A stretch of DNA of 64,000 bases from Clostridiaceae bacterium (GCA_012728095.1 JAAYFU010000024.1:24982-88981), one strand, 5' to 3'. Shown: positions 28,174 through 37,193, counted from the first letter of the stretch. The notes: generated by a model not told the origin, from the letters alone. Numbers and translations are program-made.

Positions 28174-29037
28174 ATGAAAAAAACTATCGCAATTACTTTA
28201 ATTATGGTTATGTTAATATCGATGTTCGCCGGATGCGGCCGTATAGCGCCTAATTCAGGAGCATCAAGCAAAAAAGTAAAGGTTATTGATATCCCGCTGA
28301 CACAGGAAGAATACGCTTTCGGTGTTGACAAGAATCAGCCCGAACTGCTTGAAAAGGTTAATGAATTCATTGCCAAGATTAAGGAAGACGGTACATTTGA
28401 TGCAATTCTTGATAAGTATTTCGGCGATGGAACCCCTGAGCCTGTTATGTCGGCAGAACTTGACAGCAGCAAAGATCAGCTTGTTGTAGCTACAAATGCC
28501 GGGTTTGAGCCTTTTGAATACACCGAAGGCGACAAATACCTGGGTATTGATATGGAAATCGCTAAACTTCTTGCTGATTATCTTGGGAAAGAACTGGTTA
28601 TAAGCAATATGGATTTCGACGCTGTTTGTCTTTCGGTAGGACAGGGCAAGGCTGATATAGCGATGGCAGGTCTTACCATAAAAGAAGACAGAAAAGCATA
28701 TGTAAATTTCTCGGACAAATACTATGACGCTGCGCAGAAGCTGATAGTTATGGCAGACGATACGACCTTCGACAATGCAAAAACGGCGGAGGACGTAGAG
28801 GCTATTCTTTCAAAGTTTGACAGCAGTGTCAAGATTGGCGTACAAAATGGTACTACAGGCCAATTCTATGTCGAGGGCGTTGAAGATTGGGGCTTCCCCG
28901 GTTTCAAGACCCAGTGTATCGGTTATAAATCAGGCTCATTGGCGGTTCAGGACATGATTAACGGAAATATTAACTACGTTATCATAGACGAAGCTCCTGC
29001 CCACTTTATTGCTGAAGCAATTAACGAACTCAATTAA
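28174..29037 (+). CDS. Amino-acid ABC transporter binding lipoprotein with circularly permuted domain order
   Basis: Receptor of the polar amino-acid transporter encoded downstream. The signal peptide and lipobox MFAGC put the lipidated Cys at residue 21. Residues 35-84 (KVKVIDIPLTQEEYAFGVDK, then EDGTFDAILDKYF) are what normally forms the C-terminal end of an SBP_bac_3 protein. Residues 101-287 begin with DQLVVATNAGFEPFEYTEGD, the normal N-terminal beginning of that domain, and run to APAHFIAEAINELN, where the protein stops just before the segment found at its front. A linker of Gly/Pro/Ser (about 85-100) joins old C-terminus to old N-terminus. All pieces occur once, so this is a circular permutation, not a duplication. 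GAGGAGG precedes the ATG at 28174. The ligand is unknown. Confidence 0.88.
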   Translation: MKKTIAITLIMVMLISMFAGCGRIAPNSGASSKKVKVIDIPLTQEEYAFGVDKNQPELLEKVNEFIAKIKEDGTFDAILDKYFGDGTPEPVMSAELDSSKDQLVVATNAGFEPFEYTEGDKYLGIDMEIAKLLADYLGKELVISNMDFDAVCLSVGQGKADIAMAGLTIKEDRKAYVNFSDKYYDAAQKLIVMADDTTFDNAKTAEDVEAILSKFDSSVKIGVQNGTTGQFYVEGVEDWGFPGFKTQCIGYKSGSLAVQDMINGNINYVIIDEAPAHFIAEAINELN

Positions 29038-29081
29038 TTGAAAAAGGGCTGTTCATATAAATAATTATAGATTAAATATTG

Positions 29082-29216
29082 GAGGCTAACTCAGATAAAA
29101 CCGTCATACTGGAATGAATGTTATTCTTTGTGCAGAGAAAGGATATACATACCAGATCGAGATATCATTTAACATGTTTCATTCCAGGATGACAAACCGC
29201 TTGAGCTAGCCTCTTC
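29082..29216. repeat. MITE-like imperfect palindrome inside the amino-acid ABC operon
   Basis: A 37-39 base left arm (29082-29118, GAGGCTAACTCAG through GGAATGAA) and right arm (29178-29216, TTCATTCCAGGATGAC through GAGCTAGCCTCTTC) are inverted copies with a few mismatches, about 60 bases apart. The core GTCATACTGGAATG / CATTCCAGGATGAC recalls the ends of the other dispersed palindromes of the window. It separates the binding-protein gene from the permease gene. No open frame is inside. Confidence 0.8.
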
Positions 29217-29347
29217 TGATATGTTTTAAGATATTTTAAAGTATGTTCCATATAATATATGTTGTATAAAATAAAATCTTTTCATATATGTTATTATTTT
29301 GATATTATTATTGTATAATCATAGGAAGAGTTTTAAAGGAATGCGAT

Positions 29348-30058
29348 ATGGGTAATTTTGGTAAGAAGATTGAAGTATTCTGGAAAATGTTTTATGAGTC
29401 CAATGGCTATACGAAAGTTCTCACCGGATTGCAGAATACTATGTATATAGCCACGGTCGGATTAGCCATCGGAATTGTAATCGGTACGATAATTGCTATT
29501 ATTGCGGTTATTCCGAAATATAAGCGTCTACCCAGGATACTGGACAGATTTTGTAAGTTTTATGTAGGGTTATTCCGAGGCACACCGGTTGTCGTACAGC
29601 TTTTAGTGTTTTATTATGTAGTTTTTCCGCTGATGGGAGTAAAAATGCCGTCTGTTAATGTCTGTGTCCTGGTATTTGGTCTGAACAGCGGCGCGTATGT
29701 ATCGGAAATTATGCGAAGCGGCATCATGTCGGTTGATCCGGGGCAATTGGAAGCAGCCCGCGCGGTAGGCTTAAGCTTTGGAGTATCCATGATGAAGGTT
29801 GTGGTTCCCCAGGCAGTCAAAAATATATTGCCGACACTGGGAAACGAGTTTATTGCGCTGATAAAGGAAACCTCGGTAGTAAGCTTTGTGGGAGCCGCCG
29901 ATTTATATGTCGCATTTAATTACATAGGTACCAACAGTTATGAATTCATGGTTCCATATCTTGTAATGGCATTGATTTATATTGTCCTGGTAATGGCAAT
30001 AGCGCTGCTTGTAAGAATCATGGAAAGGAGCCTAAGAAAAAGTGATAGACATAATTGA
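29348..30058 (+). CDS. Polar amino-acid ABC transporter permease
   Basis: HisM/GlnP-type membrane subunit, 236 residues with five hydrophobic helices. It has the family signature [37 protein letters not shown] and the EAA loop [22 protein letters not shown] for contact with the ATPase. AAAGGAATGCGAT precedes the ATG. Its 3' end overlaps the ATPase gene by 17 bases, indicating coupling. It forms a homodimeric channel in this family. A 310-base gap containing a palindromic element separates it from the binding-protein gene. Confidence 0.93.
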   Translation: MGNFGKKIEVFWKMFYESNGYTKVLTGLQNTMYIATVGLAIGIVIGTIIAIIAVIPKYKRLPRILDRFCKFYVGLFRGTPVVVQLLVFYYVVFPLMGVKMPSVNVCVLVFGLNSGAYVSEIMRSGIMSVDPGQLEAARAVGLSFGVSMMKVVVPQAVKNILPTLGNEFIALIKETSVVSFVGAADLYVAFNYIGTNSYEFMVPYLVMALIYIVLVMAIALLVRIMERSLRKSDRHN

Positions 30059-30866
30059 TTTAAGAAAGCGATATGGCAACCTGGAAGTACTTAAAGGGAT
30101 TACGAATACTATTCACGAAGGCGAAAAAGTCGCTATTATAGGCCCTTCCGGAAGCGGTAAAAGCACTTTTCTCCGTTGTCTTAACTGCCTGGAAGATCCC
30201 ACAAGCGGGCAAATTATTTTTGAAGGCGTTAATATCGCAGATATGAAGGTTGATATAAATATCCACCGCCGTCATATAGGCATGGTTTTTCAGCAGTTCA
30301 ATCTATTTAACAATAAAACCGTAATAGATAACATAATGCTGGCGCCTTTGCATATCAAAATATCCGAACTTCGTAAAAAGAAAATTAAAAATTTTTTCAT
30401 TAAGCTGCGGAATGTATTTACCCCCGACAAAAAGCCTTTGTATGAGATAAATACCACCAAAGCACAGATCAAAGAAGAAGTAAGAGCTAATGCCATGCGT
30501 CTGCTAAAAAGAATAGGACTAGAAGACAAGGCCAATGCTTTCCCTTCCACGCTTTCAGGCGGACAGAAGCAAAGGATAGCCATAATCCGGGCCCTGGCAA
30601 TGAATCCTAAAGTGATGCTGTTCGACGAGCCTACATCCGCCCTGGACCCTGAAATGGTAGGAGAAGTGTTGGATTTAATCAAACAATTGGCTGATGAAGG
30701 GATGACCATGGTTATCGTAACCCATGAAATGGGTTTTGCAAGGGAAGTGGCTACCAGGGTATTGTTTATGGATGAAGGCATGATTGTTGAAGAAAACACT
30801 CCGGAAGAAATCTTTAACAATCCCCGTAATCCCAGGACTAAAGAGTTTTTATCCAAAGTCCTGTAG
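30042..30866 (+). CDS. Polar amino-acid ABC transporter ATP-binding protein (GlnQ-like) with an insertion
   Basis: ATPase of the transporter, with Walker [10 protein letters not shown] (34-42), Q-loop VFQQFNLF, signature LSGGQKQR and Walker [13 protein letters not shown]. The protein is 274 residues rather than the usual 240-250 because a basic, roughly 30-residue segment (about 112-143, [20 protein letters not shown] and following) is inserted in the helical subdomain between Q-loop and signature. The GTG start at 30042 follows AAGGAG at about 30024-30030. A terminator lies 130 bases downstream. Confidence 0.93.
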   Translation: MIDIIDLRKRYGNLEVLKGITNTIHEGEKVAIIGPSGSGKSTFLRCLNCLEDPTSGQIIFEGVNIADMKVDINIHRRHIGMVFQQFNLFNNKTVIDNIMLAPLHIKISELRKKKIKNFFIKLRNVFTPDKKPLYEINTTKAQIKEEVRANAMRLLKRIGLEDKANAFPSTLSGGQKQRIAIIRALAMNPKVMLFDEPTSALDPEMVGEVLDLIKQLADEGMTMVIVTHEMGFAREVATRVLFMDEGMIVEENTPEEIFNNPRNPRTKEFLSKVL

Positions 30867-30996
30867 CAGACTTTGAAATTATCCGAAGGTCAGCATTACT
30901 TCCTTTGAGAATGTTTAAAGGCATTCCTGTTGCAAGAATAACACATAGCTTTCTGAGAAGATGGTATATAACGTTGATGCAAGTAAAGGATGGTTT

Positions 30997-31030
30997 TCCT
31001 TCACAGTTAAATGCCTGTGAAGGATTTTTT
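30997..31030 (+). terminator. Intrinsic terminator of the amino-acid ABC operon
   Basis: TCCTTCACAG (30997-31006) pairs perfectly with CTGTGAAGGA (31015-31024), then TTTTTT. Nothing else is visible in the roughly 395 bases between the ATPase gene and livJ. Confidence 0.92.
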
Positions 31031-31262
31031 ATGTTGTTTTCAGCTGTTTGTTTACAAAATTTTTGTCGTCGTGCAAGAAGTGTGCCGAAATTTATGCAAA
31101 TTGCTGTATAAATAATATGAAAAAAAGTTAAAAAATCTTGATAAAAAAACATGATAAGAATTGTATTTAATGGGAAAATGGAGTACAATGACTAATAAAC
31201 GTGCTTCTTTTATGGCTTCTATGAAGCGGGTAATTTTTTAATTTCGAGGAGGTTTTCAAGGA

Positions 31263-32441
31263 ATGAAGAGAGCTATAACAATAATTTTGGCTGTTTGTAT
31301 GGTAATCATGATGCTTTCCGGCTGCGGTGGAGGTGCGTCCGGGAACGTAATCAAGATTGGTGTCTATGAACCGTCTTCCGGCGATAATGGTGCCGGCGGG
31401 AAACAGGAAGTTCTCGGGATTGAATATGCCAATACTGTTCTGAACACAGTGGAAATCGATGGTAAGAAGTATGATTTAAAACTTGAGATCGTCGATAACG
31501 AATCTTCCAATGACAAAGGCCCGTCCGCGGCTGCGAAACTGGTTAGCGCCAAATGTTCCGTTGTTATCGGTTCATATGGTTCCAGTGTTTCCATAGCTGC
31601 AAGTGATGTTTTTAAGAATGCTGGAATCCCCGTAATAGGCGCCTCTTGTACAAACCCGCAGGTCACGGCAGGAAACACTCACTATTTCCGTATTTGTTAT
31701 CTTGATCCGTTCCAGGGTACGGTTCTTGCAAATTTTGCAGTTGATGAATTCAATGCTAAAAAAGCTTACATTTTAACAAAACTTGGAGACGACTATTCCG
31801 CAGGTCTTGGCAACTACTTCAAGGAAGCATTCCAGAAACTTGGCGGAACGGTTGTTGAGGAAACATTCCAGGAAGGCAACAGTGATTTTACAGCATACCT
31901 GACTACAGCTGTTAACGAAAAAGTTGATGTTATATTTGCTCCTACTTCAACAGAAGCCGCTTCTCTGATTATAGGACAAGCTATATCCCAGGGTGTAAAT
32001 ATTCCTTTCCTGGCCGGAGATACATGGGACAGCTCGGTGATTTTGGATGCTGCCAAGGGATCCGACAAGAAGATTTTCGTATCCACCTTCTTTGATGAAG
32101 GCGATGACTCGGCTCTCGGTTCGAAATTTGTTCGCGACTTCAAAAAGTGGCTGAACGATAATCCCGAGAAGTTAAAGAATAATGGCGGCAACGACATCGT
32201 AGCGGCTGTTTCGGCATTGGGTTACGATGCTTACATGGTTGCTGTTGAAGCCATAAAGGCTGCCGGAAGCCCGGATCCCAAGAAAATCAATGAGGCTCTG
32301 TGGGATGTAAAGTATACCGGAGTTACCGGTGATATAGCTTTTGATGAAATTGGCGACGCTATTCGTAATGTAGCTTATATAAAGAGTGTCAACACTTCTG
32401 ACGGTTCATGGAACTTTGTAGCAATTCAGAGTGTTAAATAG
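31263..32441 (+). CDS. livJ: Branched-chain amino-acid binding lipoprotein
   Basis: Extracellular receptor (Peripla_BP_6 fold) for the Liv-type HAAT transporter that follows. The signal peptide ends with lipobox MLSGC (Cys at about residue 21). The mature protein shows VIKIGVYEPSSGDNGAGGKQ, VVIGSYGSSVSIAASDVF and IPVIGASCTNPQVT, as in Leu/Ile/Val-binding proteins. GAGGAGG lies upstream of the ATG. At 392 residues it is of the usual length. The real ligand could be any short amide or amino acid, since this family also binds urea and short amides. Confidence 0.9.
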   Translation: MKRAITIILAVCMVIMMLSGCGGGASGNVIKIGVYEPSSGDNGAGGKQEVLGIEYANTVLNTVEIDGKKYDLKLEIVDNESSNDKGPSAAAKLVSAKCSVVIGSYGSSVSIAASDVFKNAGIPVIGASCTNPQVTAGNTHYFRICYLDPFQGTVLANFAVDEFNAKKAYILTKLGDDYSAGLGNYFKEAFQKLGGTVVEETFQEGNSDFTAYLTTAVNEKVDVIFAPTSTEAASLIIGQAISQGVNIPFLAGDTWDSSVILDAAKGSDKKIFVSTFFDEGDDSALGSKFVRDFKKWLNDNPEKLKNNGGNDIVAAVSALGYDAYMVAVEAIKAAGSPDPKKINEALWDVKYTGVTGDIAFDEIGDAIRNVAYIKSVNTSDGSWNFVAIQSVK

Positions 32442-32487
32442 ATTTAAACGAAAATATCATTTATAATATTATTTAAAGAATAATGAA

Positions 32488-32508
32488 GCGGGGGGATTAT
32501 ACCCCCGC
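32488..32508 (+). terminator. Stem-loop between livJ and livH
   Basis: GCGGGGG (32488-32494) pairs exactly with CCCCCGC (32502-32508). A short T-rich stretch (CCTTTTATT) lies a few bases after. It is probably a partial terminator or mRNA-stabilising hairpin. Confidence 0.65.
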
Positions 32509-32611
32509 CCGTACCTTTTATTGCTGAAGGAAATATTAATTTAACTGCCTGTAAGAAATGGCAGCTTATGTTGAGCATTTCTTTTGAAAGAGCTTCAAAA
32601 CGGAGGTCCTG

Positions 32612-33496
32612 ATGGAATTCATAAACACAAATCTGCCTTATATATTAGCAGGTATATCGGTAGGAGGGCAGTATGCCCTGATATCCATTGGCTACACCAT
32701 GGTATATGGAATACTCAGGCTGATAAATTTTGCCCATGGTGATATTTTTATGGTTGCGGGTTTTGCAATGGTATATCTTTCTGCAACTTCACCACTGTAT
32801 ATATCTATACCATTTACAATTATAATCACTGTACTGCTGGGATTCGTGGTGGAACGTGTGGCATATAAGCCCCTTCGTTCAGCGCCGCGTATGTCAATCA
32901 TGATCAGCGCTATCGGAGTATCATACTTTCTGCAAAACTGTGCATGGTATGTAACCAGCGGTTTGGCAAAGCAATACCCTAAAATACCATGGATTGGCGA
33001 TTCTATTTCCATAGGTTCCGCAACAACGAAAATAGTTACGGTCATAACGCCGATTTTGACTTTTATCCTGGTAATAGCTTTGGTTTTGTTGATTAAATAT
33101 ACGAAGATCGGCATGGCGATGCGTGCAATGGCAAAAGATTTTGAAACCAGCCAGCTTATGGGAGTAAAAATAAACTCGGTAATAAGTTTTACATTTATTA
33201 TAGGATCATTCCTTGCGGCCATAGGTTCTTTACTCTACTTTACGAACTATACCACGGTCACGCCGATTGCCGGAGCGATGCCTGGGTTAAAAGCCTTTGT
33301 AGCTGCAGTGTTCGGCGGCATCGGAAGTATACCCGGAGCTGTTATCGGTGCGTTTATCATAGGTATTTGTGAAAACATTATAAAGGGACTTGGTTGGACA
33401 ACATTCTCGGATGCCTTTACTTTTGCATTGCTGATAATCATTCTTGTCGCAAAGCCGACCGGGCTATTCGGTGAGAAATCAACAGATAAGGTATAG
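32612..33496 (+). CDS. livH: Branched-chain amino-acid ABC permease LivH
   Basis: Polytopic membrane subunit of the HAAT family, 294 residues and about eight helices, with the typical YTMVYGILRLINFAHGDIFM near the N-terminus and the ATPase-contact segment MRAMAKDFETSQLMGV. CGGAGGTCCTG precedes the ATG. It runs directly into livM, the gap being only nine bases. It pairs with LivM as a heterodimeric channel. Confidence 0.94.
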   Translation: MEFINTNLPYILAGISVGGQYALISIGYTMVYGILRLINFAHGDIFMVAGFAMVYLSATSPLYISIPFTIIITVLLGFVVERVAYKPLRSAPRMSIMISAIGVSYFLQNCAWYVTSGLAKQYPKIPWIGDSISIGSATTKIVTVITPILTFILVIALVLLIKYTKIGMAMRAMAKDFETSQLMGVKINSVISFTFIIGSFLAAIGSLLYFTNYTTVTPIAGAMPGLKAFVAAVFGGIGSIPGAVIGAFIIGICENIIKGLGWTTFSDAFTFALLIIILVAKPTGLFGEKSTDKV

Positions 33497-33505
33497 GTGA
33501 GTGAT

Positions 33506-34651
33506 ATGAGCGAAAAAAACAGAAGTCTGAATGGAGTAATCACTCCCCAACGAAAAAATGAATTTTTTAAATCTGTTTTAGGATTTATAAGGAAAAACTG
33601 GGTTGGGTTCGCGCTTATAGCCGCGATGTTCGCAGTCATATTTATTCTGGAGCAGATATTGCCGTCTTCATCAATGCTTTTTGTGGTATTGAAAAAGGGA
33701 GCAATTTACGCTCTGGTTGCGGTTTCCATGAACCTGTTAAACGGCTTTACCGGTCTTTTTTCATTGGGACAGGCAGGATTCATGCTGATAGGTTCATACA
33801 CCTACGCGATTTTTACAATTCCTTTGGAAGCAAGAGATGCAGTATACCAGTATTTTAACGGCGGAATTATCAAGTTTACGGTCCCTGTTCCGGTAGCCCT
33901 CATAATGGCCGGGTTGGCTGCGGCAATATTCGCTTACCTCATAGGACTTCCTGTCCTGAGACTGAAAAGCGATTATCTGGCTATTGCAACGTTAGGCTTT
34001 GCGGAGATTATCCGGGCTGTTTTTCAGTGGGATAAACTGGGGCCTGTAACCAACGGGTCAAACCTGTTGAAAAGATTTCCATCTTTCTCTTCTACATTAT
34101 ATCCATTTTTTGTGTCCGGCATATGCATAACAATAATAGTATTGCTTATTAATTCTTCATATGGCCGGGCGTTTAAGGCAATACGGGACGACGAGATTGC
34201 TGCCGAAGCTATGGGAATAAACCTGGCAAAGCATAAGCAATTGTCATTTACAATAAGCTCATTCTTTGCAGGAGTTGGAGGCGCTCTTCTGGCCATGTAT
34301 CAGACAACGGTACAGGCTGCTGCTTTCAAATCGTCGATGACGTATGAGATTCTCCTTATTGTTGTCATAGGAGGAATTGGCTCAGTTACCGGAAGCATTT
34401 TATCTTCATTTTTGTTCATTGCTTCAAGCGAATGGTGGCTGAGATTTTTAGACGATGAAACATACATCGGCAGTTTCAGAGTGCCGCTTCTGGCATCAGG
34501 TTTCAGAAAAGTCGTATTCTCCATTGTAATTATGATTGTCGTTCTGTTTTACAGGCAGGGAATCATGGGTACAAAAGAGATTTCTGTCGATGCCATACTC
34601 CGATTCTTCAGAAAGCTGTTTGGAAAAGAGAGCAGGGAGGAGGCGGCGTAA
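33506..34651 (+). CDS. livM: Branched-chain amino-acid ABC permease LivM
   Basis: Second membrane subunit of the Liv transporter, about nine helices, containing NLLNGFTGLFSLGQAGFMLI and LPVLRLKSDYLAIATLGFAE, both family hallmarks, and the contact loop FKAIRDDEIAAEAMGIN. I place the start at the ATG 33506, with AGGTG six bases ahead; a GTG at 33497 adjoins the livH stop and is an alternative. A basic cytoplasmic N-terminal extension of about 30 residues precedes the first helix. The end abuts livG. Confidence 0.93.
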   Translation: MSEKNRSLNGVITPQRKNEFFKSVLGFIRKNWVGFALIAAMFAVIFILEQILPSSSMLFVVLKKGAIYALVAVSMNLLNGFTGLFSLGQAGFMLIGSYTYAIFTIPLEARDAVYQYFNGGIIKFTVPVPVALIMAGLAAAIFAYLIGLPVLRLKSDYLAIATLGFAEIIRAVFQWDKLGPVTNGSNLLKRFPSFSSTLYPFFVSGICITIIVLLINSSYGRAFKAIRDDEIAAEAMGINLAKHKQLSFTISSFFAGVGGALLAMYQTTVQAAAFKSSMTYEILLIVVIGGIGSVTGSILSSFLFIASSEWWLRFLDDETYIGSFRVPLLASGFRKVVFSIVIMIVVLFYRQGIMGTKEISVDAILRFFRKLFGKESREEAA

Positions 34652-35494
34652 ATGACGGAAAATATTTTGCATACCGAAAAATTAACAATGCAGTTCGGCG
34701 GTGTAGTTGCTTTATATAACCTCACAATTGATGTCAACAAAGGCGAGATAGTCGCTTTAATAGGGCCTAACGGAGCAGGCAAGACAACAGCTTTCAACTG
34801 TATAACCGGTGTGTATGAACCCACATACGGAAGTGTCACTTTCTGCGGGGAAACAATAGTATCCAACCATCCGCAGGGAAAAATGAAAAAGATGTATCTT
34901 GGGGAAAAGGACAGCGAGAAATTAAAGGTCATAAGGCCTACACCCGATAAGATTACGAAACTTGGTATTGCCCGCACATTCCAGAACATCAGACTGTTCA
35001 ACAGCCTTACTGTATTTGAAAATGTGCTTGTAGCAAAACATATGAGAGCAAAGCAGAATGTGCTTACAGCAACCTTAAGGCTTAACTGGCGTGAGGAAAA
35101 GCGGGCGAGAGAAGAAAGCCTGGCTCTCCTGGAGGAGCAAGGTCTGCTTCAATACAAGGATGAATTGGCCAGCAGTCTGCCATATGGATTGCAGCGACGC
35201 CTTGAAATATCAAGAGCTTTGGCAACAGAGCCGAAACTTTTGCTTCTGGATGAGCCGGCTGCAGGCATGAATCCTCAGGAGACACAGGAGTTGGCGGAGT
35301 TTATAGTAAAGATTAAGAATAAATATGACCTCACGATTCTCATGATAGAGCATCACATGGACCTGGTCATGAAGATTTCCAACAGGATCTATGTTCTGGA
35401 CTTTGGAAAGCTGATTGCTCACGGCACACCTGCTGAGGTACAGAAGAATCAACGAGTTATCGACGCATATCTGGGGGTGGCCGAAGATGCTTAG
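34652..35494 (+). CDS. livG: Branched-chain amino-acid ABC ATP-binding protein LivG
   Basis: ATPase with Walker A GPNGAGKTT, Q-loop FQNIRLF, signature LPYGLQRRLEI and Walker B LLLLDEPAAGMN, followed by the LivG-type LMIEHHMDLVM. At 280 residues it is about 25 longer than usual: an extra segment (about 68-90, GKMKKMYLGEKDSEKLK) sits between Walker A and the Q-loop. Its ATG follows the livM stop without a gap and has GGGAGGAGG upstream. It overlaps livF by 8 bases. Confidence 0.94.
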   Translation: MTENILHTEKLTMQFGGVVALYNLTIDVNKGEIVALIGPNGAGKTTAFNCITGVYEPTYGSVTFCGETIVSNHPQGKMKKMYLGEKDSEKLKVIRPTPDKITKLGIARTFQNIRLFNSLTVFENVLVAKHMRAKQNVLTATLRLNWREEKRAREESLALLEEQGLLQYKDELASSLPYGLQRRLEISRALATEPKLLLLDEPAAGMNPQETQELAEFIVKIKNKYDLTILMIEHHMDLVMKISNRIYVLDFGKLIAHGTPAEVQKNQRVIDAYLGVAEDA

Positions 35495-36185
35495 AATTAC
35501 AGATTTAAAAGTTAATTACGGCGGAATCGAGGCGGTAAAAGGTATATCATTTACAGTTCCCGAAAAGAGTATTGTAACTCTGATTGGAGCGAACGGAGCG
35601 GGAAAGAGCACTACCTTGAGAACCATTGCAGGTCTTGTTAAGCCTAGGAGCGGGAAAATAGAGTTTATGGGCGAGGATATTACAGGAAAAGGTCCTGAAG
35701 ATATTGTAGCCCGCAAGATTACCCTAGTTCCTGAGGGAAGAAAAATCTTCCCTGATCTGACTGTGCTGGAGAACCTGAAAATTGGCGCCTATCTTCGAAA
35801 AGATGATATTACCGATGACCTTAACTATGTATTTGATCTTTTCCCGCGCCTGAAAGAAAGATCCTGGCAGCTTGGCGGGACGCTCTCAGGAGGAGAGCAG
35901 CAAATGTTGGCGGTGGGAAGGGCGCTTATGAGCCGTCCCAAGCTGATGATGATGGATGAACCGTCCTTGGGACTTGCGCCGCTTGTAGTTCGGAATATTT
36001 TCGAAATAATAAATGAAATAAACAAGCAGGGCGTTACCATTCTGTTGATAGAGCAAAATGCAAATATGGCCTTAAAAGTGGCCGACATGGGTTATGTACT
36101 TGAAACAGGGCGCATTACCCTTTCGGGTACCGGAGCAGAGCTTCTGGAAAACGAAGGGGTCAAGGCGGCATACCTGGGTACCTGA
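35487..36185 (+). CDS. livF: Branched-chain amino-acid ABC ATP-binding protein LivF
   Basis: Second ATPase of the Liv transporter: Walker A GANGAGKST, Q-loop segment ITLVPEGRKIFPDLTV characteristic of LivF, signature LSGGEQQML and Walker B LMMMDEPSLGLAP. The start at 35487 gives the usual N-terminus MLRITDLKVNYGGIEAVKGI and has GGGGGTGG upstream; a longer in-frame start would overlap livG by 80 bases. At 232 residues it is of normal length. Last gene of the operon. Confidence 0.94.
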   Translation: MLRITDLKVNYGGIEAVKGISFTVPEKSIVTLIGANGAGKSTTLRTIAGLVKPRSGKIEFMGEDITGKGPEDIVARKITLVPEGRKIFPDLTVLENLKIGAYLRKDDITDDLNYVFDLFPRLKERSWQLGGTLSGGEQQMLAVGRALMSRPKLMMMDEPSLGLAPLVVRNIFEIINEINKQGVTILLIEQNANMALKVADMGYVLETGRITLSGTGAELLENEGVKAAYLGT

Positions 36186-36224
36186 TCGAAATTATATATA
36201 TGTTTTATTTATGCTCCTTTTCAA

Positions 36225-36262
36225 AAGCTCCGGTTGATGTTAAAGAAAGTCATCCGGAGCTT
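36225..36262 (+). terminator. Hairpin after livF
   Basis: AAGCTCCGG (36225-36233) pairs with CCGGAGCTT (36254-36262), extended inward by ATG/CAT. There is no clear T-run, so termination is uncertain. Confidence 0.5.
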
Positions 36263-36287
36263 AATCATTAATGAGCGTTAACCATCT

Positions 36288-36390
36288 GTCATTCTGAGCG
36301 CCAGCGAAGAATCTTATGTGGACGTAACAGATCCTTCGGTTCCGCTCAGGATGACACAAAGGGGGTATGCTTTGCTCCGCTCAGAATGAC
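36288..36390. repeat. Dispersed palindromic repeat, copy 2
   Basis: Left half GTCATTCTGAGCG, CAGCGAAGAATCTTATG; right half AGATCCTTCGG then CCGCTCAGGATGAC ending at 36355; a second right end CTCCGCTCAGAATGAC follows to 36390. So here the right half is duplicated, while in copy 1 the left half is. It lies between livF and the sir2 gene. Confidence 0.85.
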
Positions 36391-36458
36391 ATCAGCAGGC
36401 GGGCGCGGCTTTCATTTCCCACATTAAACAATAAGTGTTATAATATAGCCGAAGGGAG

Positions 36459-37193
36459 ATGAAAAAATTGGATGTCGATACCTTTAAAAAACTGATAGAC
36501 AATTCAGATAATATCGTATTTTTCGGCGGCGCCGGAGTGTCAACCGAAAGCAATATACCCGATTTCAGGAGTGCAAACGGTCTGTACAACGAAAAACTTA
36601 AGAGCATCTACACTCCCGAGGAAATCCTGTCCCATGACTTCTTTATTCATCATACCGACGAATTTTATAAGTATTACAAAAGCAAGATGATTTATAAAGA
36701 CGCGAAGCCTAACCCGGCGCACATCGCATTGGCCGAACTTGAAAAGGCCGGAAAGCTGAAAGCGGTAATAACTCAGAATATTGACGGATTACACCAAATG
36801 GCGGGAAGTAAAAACGTCCTGGAACTTCATGGCTCGGTACATAGAAATTATTGCATGAAATGCGGAAGTTTCTACGATTTAGATTATATTATAGAGTCGG
36901 AGAACATTCCCTTGTGCAAAAAATGCAATGGTATTGTAAAACCCGATGTTGTTCTGTACCAGGAAGCTTTGGACAGCCAAATCCTCGAAGATGCCGTAAA
37001 CTACATAATGAATTCGGATGTTTTTATTATTGGCGGTACTTCATTATCGGTTTATCCATCTGCGGGACTGGTGAACTACTACAGAGGCGATAAGCTGGTT
37101 CTGATAAACAAGACCAAAACTCCTTATGATTATAGGGCAAATTATGTTTACTACGGCAATATAGGCGAGCTGTTCAGCAGACTAATCAACTGA
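36459..37193 (+). CDS. Sir2-family NAD-dependent protein deacylase
   Basis: Removes acyl groups from lysines using NAD. It has the NAD-binding IVFFGGAGVSTESNIPDFRS (about residues 19-38), TQNIDGLHQMAG with the catalytic His in LELHGSVHRNYC, and a four-cysteine zinc ribbon (CMKCGSFYDL and CKKCNG). At 244 residues it is of normal length. The ATG at 36459 is only one or two bases from GAAGGGAG; the TTG at 36468 has better spacing and would drop three residues. Its end overlaps the end of the oppositely oriented beta-CASP gene by 12 bases. Confidence 0.93.
   Translation: MKKLDVDTFKKLIDNSDNIVFFGGAGVSTESNIPDFRSANGLYNEKLKSIYTPEEILSHDFFIHHTDEFYKYYKSKMIYKDAKPNPAHIALAELEKAGKLKAVITQNIDGLHQMAGSKNVLELHGSVHRNYCMKCGSFYDLDYIIESENIPLCKKCNGIVKPDVVLYQEALDSQILEDAVNYIMNSDVFIIGGTSLSVYPSAGLVNYYRGDKLVLINKTKTPYDYRANYVYYGNIGELFSRLIN

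Noticed and set aside
30905..31111. Short open frame between the amino-acid ABC operon and livJ
   Set aside because: It is translated through the intrinsic terminator hairpin, with no ribosome site.
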